Assembly: GCF_017329615.1 (NCBI RefSeq) | Contig: NZ_JAFMTW010000007.1 | Coordinates: 1 to 64,000, forward strand | Source of the DNA: Alicyclobacillus suci | GTDB lineage: Bacteria; Bacillota; Bacilli; Alicyclobacillales; Alicyclobacillaceae | Length of the DNA stretch: 64,000 bases | Direction: 5' to 3' | Shown: positions 25,673-34,580 of the stretch, piece by piece | Layout of the letters: each line of letters opens with the position of its first letter | Numbering within the stretch: the first letter of the stretch is position 1 | Translations under genes and position numbers: made by a program | The notes under the pieces: generated by a model | What the model saw: the letters and a program-made list of their open reading frames with translations, nothing else | Database searches by the model: none | Told to the model about the DNA's origin: nothing

Positions 25673-28081
25673 ATGGACTATCAGACACAGCAGATTGAAG
25701 CTAAATGGAAATTGCGTTGGCAAGAGACAGGTGCCCATCGCGCAAATAAAAACAGCGGTAAACCGAAGTATTATTGTCTCGACATGTTTCCGTATCCCTC
25801 TGGAAATGGATTGCACGTCGGGCATTGGCGCGGCTATACCATCTCCGATGTTTGGAGTCGCTATAAACGCATGCACGGGTTTGAAATCCTGCACCCGATG
25901 GGGTGGGACGCATTCGGGCTGCCAGCCGAGAATTATGCGATTCAACATGGCGTCCATCCGCGGATCAGCACGGCTGAAAACGTCGCCAATTTTAAACGTC
26001 AGCTAGAAGAAATCGGTGCGATGTACGACTGGGATCGAGAAATTAATACGACCGATCCGGAATTTTACCGTTGGACGCAGTACTTCTTTGTGAAGATGTT
26101 CGAACGGGGTTTGGCCTACCGCAAAAAGATGCCTATTAATTGGTGCCCGAGCTGTAAGACTGGCTTGGCGAATGAAGAGGTCGTCGATGGCAAGTGTGAC
26201 CGCTGTGGTTCCGACGTCACCAAAAAAGAGATGTATCAATGGATGTTAAAGATTACCGCGTACGCGGATAGATTGCTGGATGACCTCGACAAGTTGGACT
26301 GGCCAGAGCATGTCAAACGCATGCAGCGGGCTTGGATTGGCCGCAGCGAAGGAGCGCGCATTCGCTTTCAAGTGGTAGGTCGAGAGGAGAAAATTGAGGT
26401 TTTTTCTACGCGTCCGGACACGATTTATGGCGCGACGTATATGGTATTGGCGCCGGAACATCCACTGGTTCAAGCTATCACCACGGATGCCGCGAAAGCG
26501 ACTGTCGAGACATATGTCGAGGAGGCGCTGCGTAAATCAAACATTGAGCGGCAAGTTGTCGACAAGACGAAGACGGGCGTCTTTACGGGCGCGTATGTCG
26601 AGCATCCACTAGTCGACCGTAAATTGCCAGTGTACGTCGCCGACTATGTCCTGATGGACTACGGGACAGGTGCAATCATGGCCGTTCCGGCGCATGACGA
26701 ACGCGATTATGAGTTTGCGACGCAGTTTGGGCTGGAGATTATTCCTGTTGTACAGCCAGTGGATGGCCCTGTAGAAGGTCTTTACACAGGGGACGGCGTG
26801 CTCATTAACTCCGAGTCGCTCAACGGGCTTAAGGTAGCTGAGGCGAAGCGTGCCGCGATTGAATTGTTGGAGAAGCGGGGGCAGGCGGAAGCCACAGTCA
26901 ATTATCGGCTGCGCGATTGGGTGTTTGCCCGCCAGCGTTACTGGGGTGAGCCGATTCCGATTATCCACTGTGACCACTGTGGTCCTGTCGCGGTCCCTGT
27001 GGAGCAGTTGCCGGTTCGGCTGCCGGAGGTTGAGCGCTACGAGCCCACCGGTACAGGGGAGTCACCGTTGGCGGCGATTCCTGAGTTCGTCAACACGACT
27101 TGTCCAAAGTGCCACGCGCCGGCGAAACGGGAGACCGACACCATGCCGCAGTGGGCAGGTTCGTCTTGGTACTTCCTGCGTTACGCGGACCCTCAGAACG
27201 CCGAGGCACCGTTCTCCAAGGAAGCTGTCGACTATTGGCTGCCGGTGGACATGTATATCGGCGGTGTCGAGCACGCCGTGTTGCACCTGTTGTATTCGAG
27301 GTTTTATACGAAGTTTATTTACGATCTCGGCCTGATTACATTCGATGAACCATTTTCACGTCTCTTTACACAGGGGATGATGACGCTCAACGGCGCGAAA
27401 ATGAGTAAGTCGAAGGGCAACGTCGTCAACCCGGACGATATTATTCGCGACTACGGCGTCGACGCGTTGCGCATGTACGAGATGTTTGTCGGGCCACCGG
27501 AGGACGAAGCGGAGTGGAGCACCAACGGCCTTGAAGGCGTCGCACGCTTCCTGCAGAGGGTGTTCCGGCTTGTTCAGGCGAATGCGACGAGCACCGTTCC
27601 GGAACGCGAGTCACTCACCAAATTGCGCCATCGCTTTGTCGCGGCGCTGACGGAACGCATGGAGGGTTTCCGGTTCAACACAGCGGTCAGTGCCTTTATG
27701 GAGTACGTGAACGCCTTGTCAACGGAAGCGAAACAAGGGCTCGACCGGGCGACTCTGGAGACACTGACGATGACCCTGGCGCCGTTTGCACCGCATTTGG
27801 GTGAGGAGCTGTGGGAGATGCTCGGGCATAAGAAGTCCGTCTTCGAGGAGGCGTGGCCGACGGTTGAAGAGAAGTGGTTAAAGGACGATGAAGTGGAAAT
27901 CGCTGTGCAGGTCAATGGCCGCGTCCGCGCAAAAATGGTGATTGCCGCAGAGGCTTCACAAGAGGAGGCTATCGCTGCGGCGAAGGCCCTGCCGGACATG
28001 CAGGAGTGGCTGCAGGGCAAAGAGGTTATGAAGCAAATATACGTGAAGGGGCGCCTCGTCAACTTGGTCGTGAAAGGCTAA
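25673..28081 (+). CDS. leuS: Leucyl-tRNA synthetase
   Basis: 802 residues, class I. The HIGH motif is HVGH in [15 protein letters not shown] (about residue 45). The zinc-binding cysteines are in [13 protein letters not shown]...CDRCGS. The CP1 editing domain ([19 protein letters not shown], about residue 245) is complete, and KMSKS appears as [12 protein letters not shown] (about residue 577). The anticodon-binding and C-terminal domains are intact. The start is ATG 25673, ten bases after AGGAGG. Expression is controlled by the T-box at 25317-25649. Confidence 0.97.
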   Translation: MDYQTQQIEAKWKLRWQETGAHRANKNSGKPKYYCLDMFPYPSGNGLHVGHWRGYTISDVWSRYKRMHGFEILHPMGWDAFGLPAENYAIQHGVHPRISTAENVANFKRQLEEIGAMYDWDREINTTDPEFYRWTQYFFVKMFERGLAYRKKMPINWCPSCKTGLANEEVVDGKCDRCGSDVTKKEMYQWMLKITAYADRLLDDLDKLDWPEHVKRMQRAWIGRSEGARIRFQVVGREEKIEVFSTRPDTIYGATYMVLAPEHPLVQAITTDAAKATVETYVEEALRKSNIERQVVDKTKTGVFTGAYVEHPLVDRKLPVYVADYVLMDYGTGAIMAVPAHDERDYEFATQFGLEIIPVVQPVDGPVEGLYTGDGVLINSESLNGLKVAEAKRAAIELLEKRGQAEATVNYRLRDWVFARQRYWGEPIPIIHCDHCGPVAVPVEQLPVRLPEVERYEPTGTGESPLAAIPEFVNTTCPKCHAPAKRETDTMPQWAGSSWYFLRYADPQNAEAPFSKEAVDYWLPVDMYIGGVEHAVLHLLYSRFYTKFIYDLGLITFDEPFSRLFTQGMMTLNGAKMSKSKGNVVNPDDIIRDYGVDALRMYEMFVGPPEDEAEWSTNGLEGVARFLQRVFRLVQANATSTVPERESLTKLRHRFVAALTERMEGFRFNTAVSAFMEYVNALSTEAKQGLDRATLETLTMTLAPFAPHLGEELWEMLGHKKSVFEEAWPTVEEKWLKDDEVEIAVQVNGRVRAKMVIAAEASQEEAIAAAKALPDMQEWLQGKEVMKQIYVKGRLVNLVVKG

Positions 28082-28229
28082 TTGGGTTGACGGCGCAGCT
28101 GTAACCAAATTCGTGCGTTTCCTGGCGGCGTGGAACGGTTGAATGGTTCGGGCTGCCAGGGGGTTCGCACGTGTGTCGCATCGGCCACTGAAGCATTTAT
28201 TTCAGGCACGTGTGAAGAGGGAGACAGCG

Positions 28230-28913
28230 GTGAACGAGTTTTCGCCCATTGGACAGAAACTGTATATGCGCATTGCCCAGCAGATTCGAACGATGATTGA
28301 GGACGGCTACTGGAGTCCGGGAGACAGACTGCCGCCGTTAAAGCGTTTGGCAGAACAATTCAATTGTAGTCGTGCAACCGTTCGAGAGGCGCTTGGCGCA
28401 CTCCGTGGCCAGGGGTTGATTGAGTTTCGCCATGGCGATGGCACATACGTGCGCACGGCGAGTGTGGAGATGTGGATGCAGCCGCTTGACGCTGCGGTGT
28501 TATTAGGACTTGATCACGTGTCAGACCTCGTTGAGTTACAGACGGCAATTCTTGCGGCCATCGCCTCTTCTGCGGCCAAACGCAGGGCGACAAGGGATTA
28601 CTCTGAGCTGTCTCGGGCATTGTTTGATTTGGAGTCTTCGAGCCGGCACAGTGAACAACGTATTGCCAGTGAGTTGCGATTTTACGCAGTGCTTGCAGCT
28701 TGCGCGGACAATCCGGTTCTCGAGAACACGTTTCGCGTGTTGCAAGAGGCGCTTCGAAGCAGTTTGCGGCTGCTGAGCCCGAAGCGGGACGTTGGCCTAC
28801 ATACCTGCCGTGCGGTTTACGACGCGGTTCAGATGGAACAGGCAGACGTGGCGCGCGAAATTATTTATGCGTATGGTGACCATCTGCTGGAGCAGGCGGA
28901 AAAAATCAAATAA
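28230..28913 (+). CDS. GntR-family (FadR-type) transcriptional regulator
   Basis: About 227 residues. The N-terminal winged helix-turn-helix reads SPGDRLPPLKRLAEQFNCSRATVREALGALRGQGLI (shown here as positions 30-65), and the C-terminal all-helical FCD-like domain contains the DLVELQTAILAAIAS start of the effector domain. Such proteins usually bind a carboxylate effector. Metal-binding Asp/His residues of the FCD domain are not clearly conserved, so the effector is unknown. The start is GTG 28230 after AGAGGGAGA; the open frame extends upstream without a ribosome site. Confidence 0.85.
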   Translation: MNEFSPIGQKLYMRIAQQIRTMIEDGYWSPGDRLPPLKRLAEQFNCSRATVREALGALRGQGLIEFRHGDGTYVRTASVEMWMQPLDAAVLLGLDHVSDLVELQTAILAAIASSAAKRRATRDYSELSRALFDLESSSRHSEQRIASELRFYAVLAACADNPVLENTFRVLQEALRSSLRLLSPKRDVGLHTCRAVYDAVQMEQADVAREIIYAYGDHLLEQAEKIK

Positions 28914-28965
28914 ACATCGTGACAGAGTGACTACAAAAAGCGAGAAGAATGGTGTAGAATATAAA

Positions 28966-28979
28966 TGTAAGCGCTATCA
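28966..28979. promoter_or_regulatory. cre site (CcpA operator)
   Basis: TGTAAGCGCTATCA matches the cre consensus TGWAANCGNTNWCA at every fixed position. It lies six bases after a likely -10 (TAGAAT, 28955-28960), within the first transcribed bases, a position where bound CcpA blocks transcription. Confidence 0.78.
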
Positions 28980-29008
28980 ATCGGTTCGGCGAAAGGTTGG
29001 TTACCGAT

Positions 29009-29440
29009 ATGACACCAAAGTTGCTTGTAGCTGCATTTGCGGCAGAAGATCGTCCGTATGTCGACAGAGCGATTGAACACGGGATTGATGTCCGCATCTT
29101 GGACTGTTTTGAAGACGTTCACGCGCTTGTTCAGTTTTGGTATAAACGCCGTTCTATCCATGTTCCCGCGCAAAAGCAGTCGGTGAAGAGCGCCGTGGGA
29201 AAGGAGTATTTTGACATGGCCGTGATTCGCGATACGCCTCACGACTTTGTTCGTGCTGCGTTGCTCGCGCAAACGCTGCGCGAGGCAAACGTCGGTCAGG
29301 TCGTGGTCGTCGCGAATGATGCGTCCCGGGTGCCGATTTACCGTAGGTGTGGCGCGCATCAAGTGGTCATTTCCGAGCATCCCGTGGAATTTTGGACACA
29401 ACTGGAGCAGCGCTTGCTGTCACAAGTTACAGCCTCCTAA
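29009..29440 (+). CDS. Rossmann-like protein resembling a truncated TrkA-N/RCK half
   Basis: About 143 residues, soluble. Alternating strands and helices are seen: LLVAAFAAE, VRILDCF, FDMAVIRDT, VGQVVVVAND, HQVVISEHP. The second half (an AALLAQTLREANV-type helix, then VVVVAND, then a RCGAHQVVI strand) resembles the latter half of RCK/TrkA-N domains, but the N-terminal GxGxxG is missing. A receiver-like fold is another reading. The cre site and a probable promoter precede it, so carbon repression is likely. ATG 29009 follows AAAGG with a 12-base gap; TTG 28997 is too close. The function is unknown. Confidence 0.65.
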   Translation: MTPKLLVAAFAAEDRPYVDRAIEHGIDVRILDCFEDVHALVQFWYKRRSIHVPAQKQSVKSAVGKEYFDMAVIRDTPHDFVRAALLAQTLREANVGQVVVVANDASRVPIYRRCGAHQVVISEHPVEFWTQLEQRLLSQVTAS

Positions 29441-29521
29441 CCCCGCGAGTTACCGCATGGCGGGCTGGCGGCACGTAGTTGCTGGCCCTCCTACTTGCCT
29501 ACCCCCTTCCGTACCCACTTA

Positions 29522-29530
29522 TGTTATGAT
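29522..29530 (+). promoter_or_regulatory. Extended -10 promoter upstream of the ylaF-like gene
   Basis: TGT-TATGAT at 29522-29530 forms an extended -10, with the start point near 29537, about 60 bases before the coding start. Confidence 0.5.
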
Positions 29531-29599
29531 GAGAGTAGTTCAGTGTGCTCGTTTTCGTTGTGCACTGTCGAGCGCATAATAAAAGGAGGGGCGTCTTCG

Positions 29600-29788
29600 T
29601 TGACCACCTCATTTAAGATACTGTTTTTCTTTATCTCCCTATTCACGATGGCCTGTTTTGCCCTTGGTTCTGTGATGATGGCACAGGGGCGGGGCTGGTT
29701 GGCGACGTTATTTTTCGTTCTCGCCGTCCTTATTACAGGGTTGGGGTTTGTTACAAAGCGCCGGTTGGTTCGACCACAATCACAATAG
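29600..29788 (+). CDS. Small two-helix membrane protein (DUF5325/YlaF-like)
   Basis: 62 residues. Two hydrophobic segments (about residues 5-25 and 31-48) are joined by QGRGWLATL and followed by TKRRLVRPQSQ. This is the layout of Bacillus YlaF (DUF5325). The start is TTG 29600 after AAAGGAGG. It lies 21 bases before ytvI and is probably co-transcribed with it. The function is unknown. Confidence 0.72.
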   Translation: MTTSFKILFFFISLFTMACFALGSVMMAQGRGWLATLFFVLAVLITGLGFVTKRRLVRPQSQ

Positions 29789-29809
29789 TGTAAAGGGGCG
29801 GTTTCGTCG

Positions 29810-30934
29810 GTGCGCTCAAAGCGTCGGGACGTGGAAATGCGGCGGTACCTCTGGCGTGTGCTGGAAGTGTGTTTTTTGCTGGCATTCATTATCGGGTTTG
29901 CATTGCTGCTTGGCTATCTGATGAAATACATCCTGCCATTTGTCATTGGCTGGGTCGTCGCAATTCTGCTTATCCCGATTACACGTTGGCTGGAGCGGAT
30001 GGGGGTGACGCGACTCGTCGCCGTGATTGTGACGTTATGTTGCACGGTTGCTGCGGCCATTGCTGTCACCTTGGGGGTCACCATCGGTGTGACGCGCGAG
30101 GCGGGCTCATTCATGACGAATAGCCAATCGTTCTTTACATATGCCGACGCGTTCGTTCAGAACAAGTTGATGGCAGGAAAAGTTTTTTACGGACAGATGC
30201 CGCCGCAGGTAGCTAATCAGATTCAACATGCTTTAGTGCAATTCGGTACAAGTATCGAGCAATCAATACGGAGTTTTGTCAGGTCTCTCATTGGTGCATT
30301 GACGCAGATTCCAGAATTGTTGTTTGTGGGTGTCATTGCCGTGGTGACTGCGTTTTTTATTATGTTGCGCCACGAAAAGATGATGGTGTCATTCCTGCGC
30401 GTGGTTCCCCCTGGATGGGACAACAAAATTCGCGCCATTCTCGACGATATGTCGCGCGCGTTTTTAGGGACCATTCGAGTTCAATTCATTCTCATGTGTA
30501 TGTCAGCCGTATTGGGCGTTGCGGGGATGCTCATTCTGCACGTTCATTACGCGGTTTTACTCGGGATTTTATTTGGCCTGTCCGGGTTGATTCCCATTCT
30601 AGGATCCGCCATCTTAACCGTTCCATGGGCGATTGGCGCGTTGGTTATCGGTGATGTACCATTGGCCATCAAGGTGCTTGGGCTGCAGGTCGTCATCTCT
30701 TTGATTCGGCATATGGTCGAGCCGAAAATCCTCGCGAATTCGGTGGGCCTGGACACATTGACCACATTGTTTGCGCTCTATGTCGGATTAAAAGTGATTG
30801 GGATTATTGGTCTCTTCATTGGGCCGATTATTCTGATTGGGGCCAAGGGATTGTTGCGCACGCATTTGTTTGTCGATTTCCTGCCTAAGTTTAGTCAAGC
30901 CGAGGATGATCCGGGTGGAGGCGAAAGTGGTTGA
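29810..30934 (+). CDS. ytvI: AI-2E family transporter, YtvI-type sporulation membrane protein
   Basis: 374 residues with about eight membrane segments. The AI-2E (PerM) family pattern is seen in LPFVIGWVVAILLIPITRWLER near the start, and later in GILFGLSGLIPILGSAILTVPWAIGAL and LEVHMVEPKILAN-type sequence (here RHMVEPKILANSVGL). Length and topology match the sporulation protein YtvI of Bacillus; substrate is unknown. The start is GTG 29810, eight bases after AAAGGGGCGG. Its stop overlaps the next gene's start (TTGA). Confidence 0.85.
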   Translation: MRSKRRDVEMRRYLWRVLEVCFLLAFIIGFALLLGYLMKYILPFVIGWVVAILLIPITRWLERMGVTRLVAVIVTLCCTVAAAIAVTLGVTIGVTREAGSFMTNSQSFFTYADAFVQNKLMAGKVFYGQMPPQVANQIQHALVQFGTSIEQSIRSFVRSLIGALTQIPELLFVGVIAVVTAFFIMLRHEKMMVSFLRVVPPGWDNKIRAILDDMSRAFLGTIRVQFILMCMSAVLGVAGMLILHVHYAVLLGILFGLSGLIPILGSAILTVPWAIGALVIGDVPLAIKVLGLQVVISLIRHMVEPKILANSVGLDTLTTLFALYVGLKVIGIIGLFIGPIILIGAKGLLRTHLFVDFLPKFSQAEDDPGGGESG

Positions 30935-31416
30935 ATATTATAAGTATTCATGCCGATGGCGCACCACACCGCCGTTGGACAGGTGTATGGCCGACTGCAT
31001 CGCCTGGGGCCTATATCGTACCGCCTGGGGCGCTTGTCCATGAAGCGAGTGGGAGGACCTGGGCCAGTGATTACCCGGTCGTCGCTTTTTTTTGGCCAAA
31101 GGTTTATTTCCAGGTATTTATGCTCTTGAAGGAAAATGTGACAGACTATTATTGTAATATGATTACGCCTGCGTTCATCGCTCGAGACGTGATTTATATT
31201 GATCTCGATCTCGACGTCACCGTGATGGACGGCCAAATCGATTTGCTTGACGAGCAAGAGTTTCGCGCGCGTCAATTTGCCTATCCGGCTGCATGGCGCA
31301 GCGCGGTGCAACAGGCGAGTCAGTGGCTTGTTCAACAGGCGCACGCAAAAACTGGGATATTTCATCCCGCCACCGGTGAAAGGTGGCGGATATGGTTATC
31401 GTCAGTTTTGGATTAG
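30931..31416 (+). CDS. Ntdp-type DUF402 protein (probable nucleoside tri/diphosphatase)
   Basis: 161 residues. It carries the Ntdp signature almost entire: FFWPKVYFQVFMLL, then TDYYCNMITPAFIARDVIYIDLDLDV, then DLLDEQEFRARQFAYP. In Bacillus and Staphylococcus this family hydrolyses nucleoside tri- and diphosphates with metal ions; aspartates in IDLDLD are likely metal ligands. The start is TTG 30931, overlapping the ytvI stop by four bases, with GGAGG nine bases before it. The coding end contains a strong GC hairpin (31367-31389). Confidence 0.82.
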   Translation: MNIISIHADGAPHRRWTGVWPTASPGAYIVPPGALVHEASGRTWASDYPVVAFFWPKVYFQVFMLLKENVTDYYCNMITPAFIARDVIYIDLDLDVTVMDGQIDLLDEQEFRARQFAYPAAWRSAVQQASQWLVQQAHAKTGIFHPATGERWRIWLSSVLD

Positions 31417-32015
31417 CCTTCTGTATGAGGACGGCCTGTATCGCCTAGTAATTTGCGCGCGCGTTCCATGATGGCAAATAATGTGCGAGAGTCTTCTTCC
31501 AACTGTTCCGGTGTGACGTCCTTTTCGAGAACGACCGTGTGCGTTTGCAATTGTTTTTGGAGGGACTCTACTTGTTCTGCCAACTCCTGTTTCTCTTTCT
31601 CAATTTGCGTTAAATACGCTCGGAGTTTATGGTACTGCTCGTCATATGTTTGGAGGAAGTCAATGACGTCCCTCATCGATTCGCTGGTTGCATGGGCTGG
31701 CGATTCCGCTGATGTTGTGGACGCTGTGGTCGGTTCAGAAACTGTTGCGGCGTTGTCCGCTGACGTTGATGATGTGCTATTTTTACGGCTTTGTTTCGCC
31801 GCCTCAATTTCTTCTCGGTAATCTTTGCGCACGACGCCGTTCCAGCGGTATCCACAGGCAGCAGGCGTGCGTCCAAGCAAACTAGCTGCCTCTTCGAACG
31901 CCTTTAGTTGTGTGCTGCCGCTGCGGATGTGTTCGAGTACTAAAGCCGCCAAACGAGTATCATCATCAGGTGTCCACGCGTCCGAGCGCGAGGCCCATTT
32001 CTCTACCGTTTGCAA
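31413..32015 (-). CDS. RsfA-family (Myb-like) transcriptional regulator
   Basis: About 200 residues. The N-terminal Myb/SANT-like domain is typical: RSDAWTPDDDTRLAALVLEHI followed by LKAFEEAASLLGRTPAACGYRWNG. Then come a Ser/Thr/Ala-rich linker (about residues 75-115) and a coiled coil (about residues 120-165). In Bacillus RsfA is a prespore regulator that modulates sigma-F-dependent genes; this paralogue may have another target. The start is TTG at 32015 after GGGAGGAA. It converges with the DUF402 gene, whose stop it overlaps by four bases, and diverges from mrfA. Confidence 0.85.
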   Translation of the reverse strand: MQTVEKWASRSDAWTPDDDTRLAALVLEHIRSGSTQLKAFEEAASLLGRTPAACGYRWNGVVRKDYREEIEAAKQSRKNSTSSTSADNAATVSEPTTASTTSAESPAHATSESMRDVIDFLQTYDEQYHKLRAYLTQIEKEKQELAEQVESLQKQLQTHTVVLEKDVTPEQLEEDSRTLFAIMERARKLLGDTGRPHTEG

Positions 32016-32285
32016 GGTGATTCCTCCCTACAGTCTGTACTATACCTTATTTCCATGCTGTACAAGATTCATACAGTGCCCTCTATGGGCTGCTCATTAT
32101 CATGCTATGATCGGTTTTTGAAATCGTGACCTTTTGTCTTGAAATTTCGTAGAAAGCCAGGGTGGGACAGTCTTTCATCACGGAAATTGCCAAAAAAAGC
32201 GAACAGGAGTTCGCAGTTTTGCGTCGAAAGATGTCGGATAACGGTGTTAAACATTTTTTGGCGTAATAGAGAGAGGTGGGGCGGA
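32016..32285. other. Divergent region between rsfA-like gene and mrfA
   Basis: Plus strand: TGC-TATGAT at 32103-32111 is an extended -10 that would give mrfA a leader of about 165 bases. The start of that leader can fold, pairing the AAATTTCGTAGAAAG segment near 32142 with a CTTTCATCACGGAAATT segment near 32173, with bulges. Minus strand: TATAGT (32044-32039) is a possible -10, with TTGTAC 15 bases upstream, for the rsfA-like gene. No gene is supported in the interval. Confidence 0.45.
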
Positions 32286-34574
32286 ATGAATCTGGAGCAA
32301 TTGCTCAACGAGTGGCAGCGAGACCCATCGTTCATGTCCCAGGTGGCCGCGTGGCGGGTAAGTGAAGCCACTGCAGGACGGTTTCGACCTATCCCGGCCA
32401 CTGCACACACTGAAGTTCTAGCGGCTTTGCAAAGTCGCGGCATTTCACAGCTGTTCAGCCATCAAGAAGAGGCCTGGAATGCCATTCAAGCTGGTAAAGA
32501 CACGATGGTTGTCACGCCGACGGCGAGTGGCAAGACCTTGTGTTACAACCTGCCTGTACTAAACGCCATTTGCGAAGATCTGTCGGTGCGGGCACTCTAT
32601 ATTTTCCCGACGAAAGCCTTGGCGCAAGATCAGGTCGCTGAATTAAGCGAACTCATTGAGCACGTAAAGACTCAAATTCACTCCTTTACATACGACGGGG
32701 ATACGCCCGTTCACGCTCGCCAACGCATTCGTGAGGCGGGACACATTGTTGTCACCAATCCAGATATGTTACACGCGGCCATCTTGCCGCATCACACGAA
32801 ATGGCTGCGGTTGTTCGAGAATCTAAAATATATCGTCATTGATGAAACGCATATGTACCGTGGCGTGTTTGGCAGCCACTTTGCCAATGTGCTGCGGCGG
32901 TTAGACCGGATTTGCGCGTTCTACGGCGCCAAACCGCAGTACATCATGAGTTCCGCCACTATTCAAAACCCTGGTGAACTGGGCCATTTGCTGACTGGTC
33001 GGGATGTCTACGTCGTGGACAAGTCGGGTGCGCCGCAGGGCGAACGGCATACGATTCTCTATAATCCGCCGATTGTCCATCCGAAGTTGGGACTGCGCCA
33101 GTCAAGTCTTCAGGTAGCTCGCAAAATGGCGGGCAGACTGCTAAATGAGGGCATTTCGACGATTGCGTTCGTCAAGACGCGTACGCAGGTTGAGGTGTTA
33201 TCGTCTTACCTCAAGGCGGATGCGAAAGAACGGTTGCGTGCCGGGATAGTCGGATATCGCGGGGGGTATCTCCCGAGTGAACGGCGGGCAATTGAACGCG
33301 GTTTGCGAAGCGGGGAACTCAAAGGCGTGGTGAGCACCAACGCCCTGGAATTAGGCGTAGATATCGGTTCTCTCGACGCGTCGTTAACCGTTGGTTACCC
33401 GGGCTCGGTGGCGTCGGTTTTACAACAGAGTGGCCGTGCAGGACGCCGCAGGGGCGTATCTCTGGCCATGTTTATCGCGAATGCGTCCGCGCTAGATCAA
33501 TATCTCGTCCATCATCCAGAGGCACTGCTTGAAATGTCGCCGGAGTCGGCTCGAATCTATCCGGACAACTTGTTAATCTTGATGGACCATCTCAAATGTG
33601 CTGCATATGAACTGCCGTTCGCGGCAGATGAGTCGTTTTCTGTCGAAACGACGTCGGAGTTGTTGGAGTACCTCGCAGATGCTCGAATTCTGCATGTCGG
33701 GCGCGACAAGAAGTATCACTGGATGGCGGACGCACTGCCGAGCGCCGGGGTATCCTTGCGCAGCGCTGCTCAGGAGAATGTCGTGATTGTCGATGAGACG
33801 GACGGGCGACCGCGTGTCATTGGTGAGACAGATCGCTTTAGCGCGTTGACCACCCTGCACGAGGAAGCCATTTATTTGCACCAGTCCAAATCGTATCAAG
33901 TGGAAAAACTCGACCTTGAGAATGGCAAGGCGTTTGTTCGCGCGGTGGAAGCAAATTATTATACGGACGCAGAACTGGCCGTTCGGCTGCAGGTACTTGA
34001 CCAGCTCGCGTCGACACAGGCGGGGCCAGCATCTCATACGTTTGGCGAGTTGGCGGTCAATGCGACACCAACGTTGTTCAAAAAAATCAAGTTCGACACC
34101 CACGAAAATTTGGGGTGGGGGCGAATTTATTTGCCAGAGGCGGAATTGCACACAGTGGGGTATTGGGTTTCTTGGGAGCCAACCGCGTTTCAATTGACTC
34201 AGGAGGACTGGGAGAGCGCGTTGAAGGGCCTAGGTTATTTGCTCAAACACGCGAGTGCCCTTCATTGCATGTGTGCGACATCCGATTTGCATGTCACGGT
34301 TCAGGTCCGTGATCCACTTGGACAGCGACCAACGCTGTATGTGTACGATGCGTATCCGGGTGGTATTGGATTATCAGAGCGAGTCTTTCGTGATAGAGAT
34401 CTGATCCTATCCTCCTCATTCGACATGATTCGACAATGTTCTTGCGAGTTTGGCTGCCCATCCTGCGTCGGACCAGGTCATGTGGATGAGCACCTCAAGG
34501 AACGTGCGCGCATGTTGCTCATCGCTTCAATGGTGGATACGGCGACAGATGCGGCGCACCAGGAAAGGGCGTGA
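32286..34574 (+). CDS. mrfA: DEAD/DEAH helicase MrfA (YprA-type) with DUF1998 zinc domain
   Basis: 762 residues. Helicase motifs are complete: TPTASGKT (I, about residue 77), FPTKALAQDQ (Ia), IDETHMYRG (II), MSSATIQN (III) and QQSGRAGRRR (VI). The C-terminal zinc-binding module has CSCEFGCPSC. MrfA and MrfB repair mitomycin C lesions in Bacillus without UvrABC. The start is ATG 32286 after GAGAGGTGGGG; the open frame extends 49 codons further upstream but without family similarity or ribosome site. Six bases separate it from mrfB. Confidence 0.92.
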   Translation: MNLEQLLNEWQRDPSFMSQVAAWRVSEATAGRFRPIPATAHTEVLAALQSRGISQLFSHQEEAWNAIQAGKDTMVVTPTASGKTLCYNLPVLNAICEDLSVRALYIFPTKALAQDQVAELSELIEHVKTQIHSFTYDGDTPVHARQRIREAGHIVVTNPDMLHAAILPHHTKWLRLFENLKYIVIDETHMYRGVFGSHFANVLRRLDRICAFYGAKPQYIMSSATIQNPGELGHLLTGRDVYVVDKSGAPQGERHTILYNPPIVHPKLGLRQSSLQVARKMAGRLLNEGISTIAFVKTRTQVEVLSSYLKADAKERLRAGIVGYRGGYLPSERRAIERGLRSGELKGVVSTNALELGVDIGSLDASLTVGYPGSVASVLQQSGRAGRRRGVSLAMFIANASALDQYLVHHPEALLEMSPESARIYPDNLLILMDHLKCAAYELPFAADESFSVETTSELLEYLADARILHVGRDKKYHWMADALPSAGVSLRSAAQENVVIVDETDGRPRVIGETDRFSALTTLHEEAIYLHQSKSYQVEKLDLENGKAFVRAVEANYYTDAELAVRLQVLDQLASTQAGPASHTFGELAVNATPTLFKKIKFDTHENLGWGRIYLPEAELHTVGYWVSWEPTAFQLTQEDWESALKGLGYLLKHASALHCMCATSDLHVTVQVRDPLGQRPTLYVYDAYPGGIGLSERVFRDRDLILSSSFDMIRQCSCEFGCPSCVGPGHVDEHLKERARMLLIASMVDTATDAAHQERA

Positions 34575-34580
34575 TGGTCT

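Noticed and set aside
31367..31389. CCGCCACC/GGTGGCGG hairpin as a terminator
   Set aside because: It lies inside the coding end of the DUF402 gene and has no T-run on either strand.
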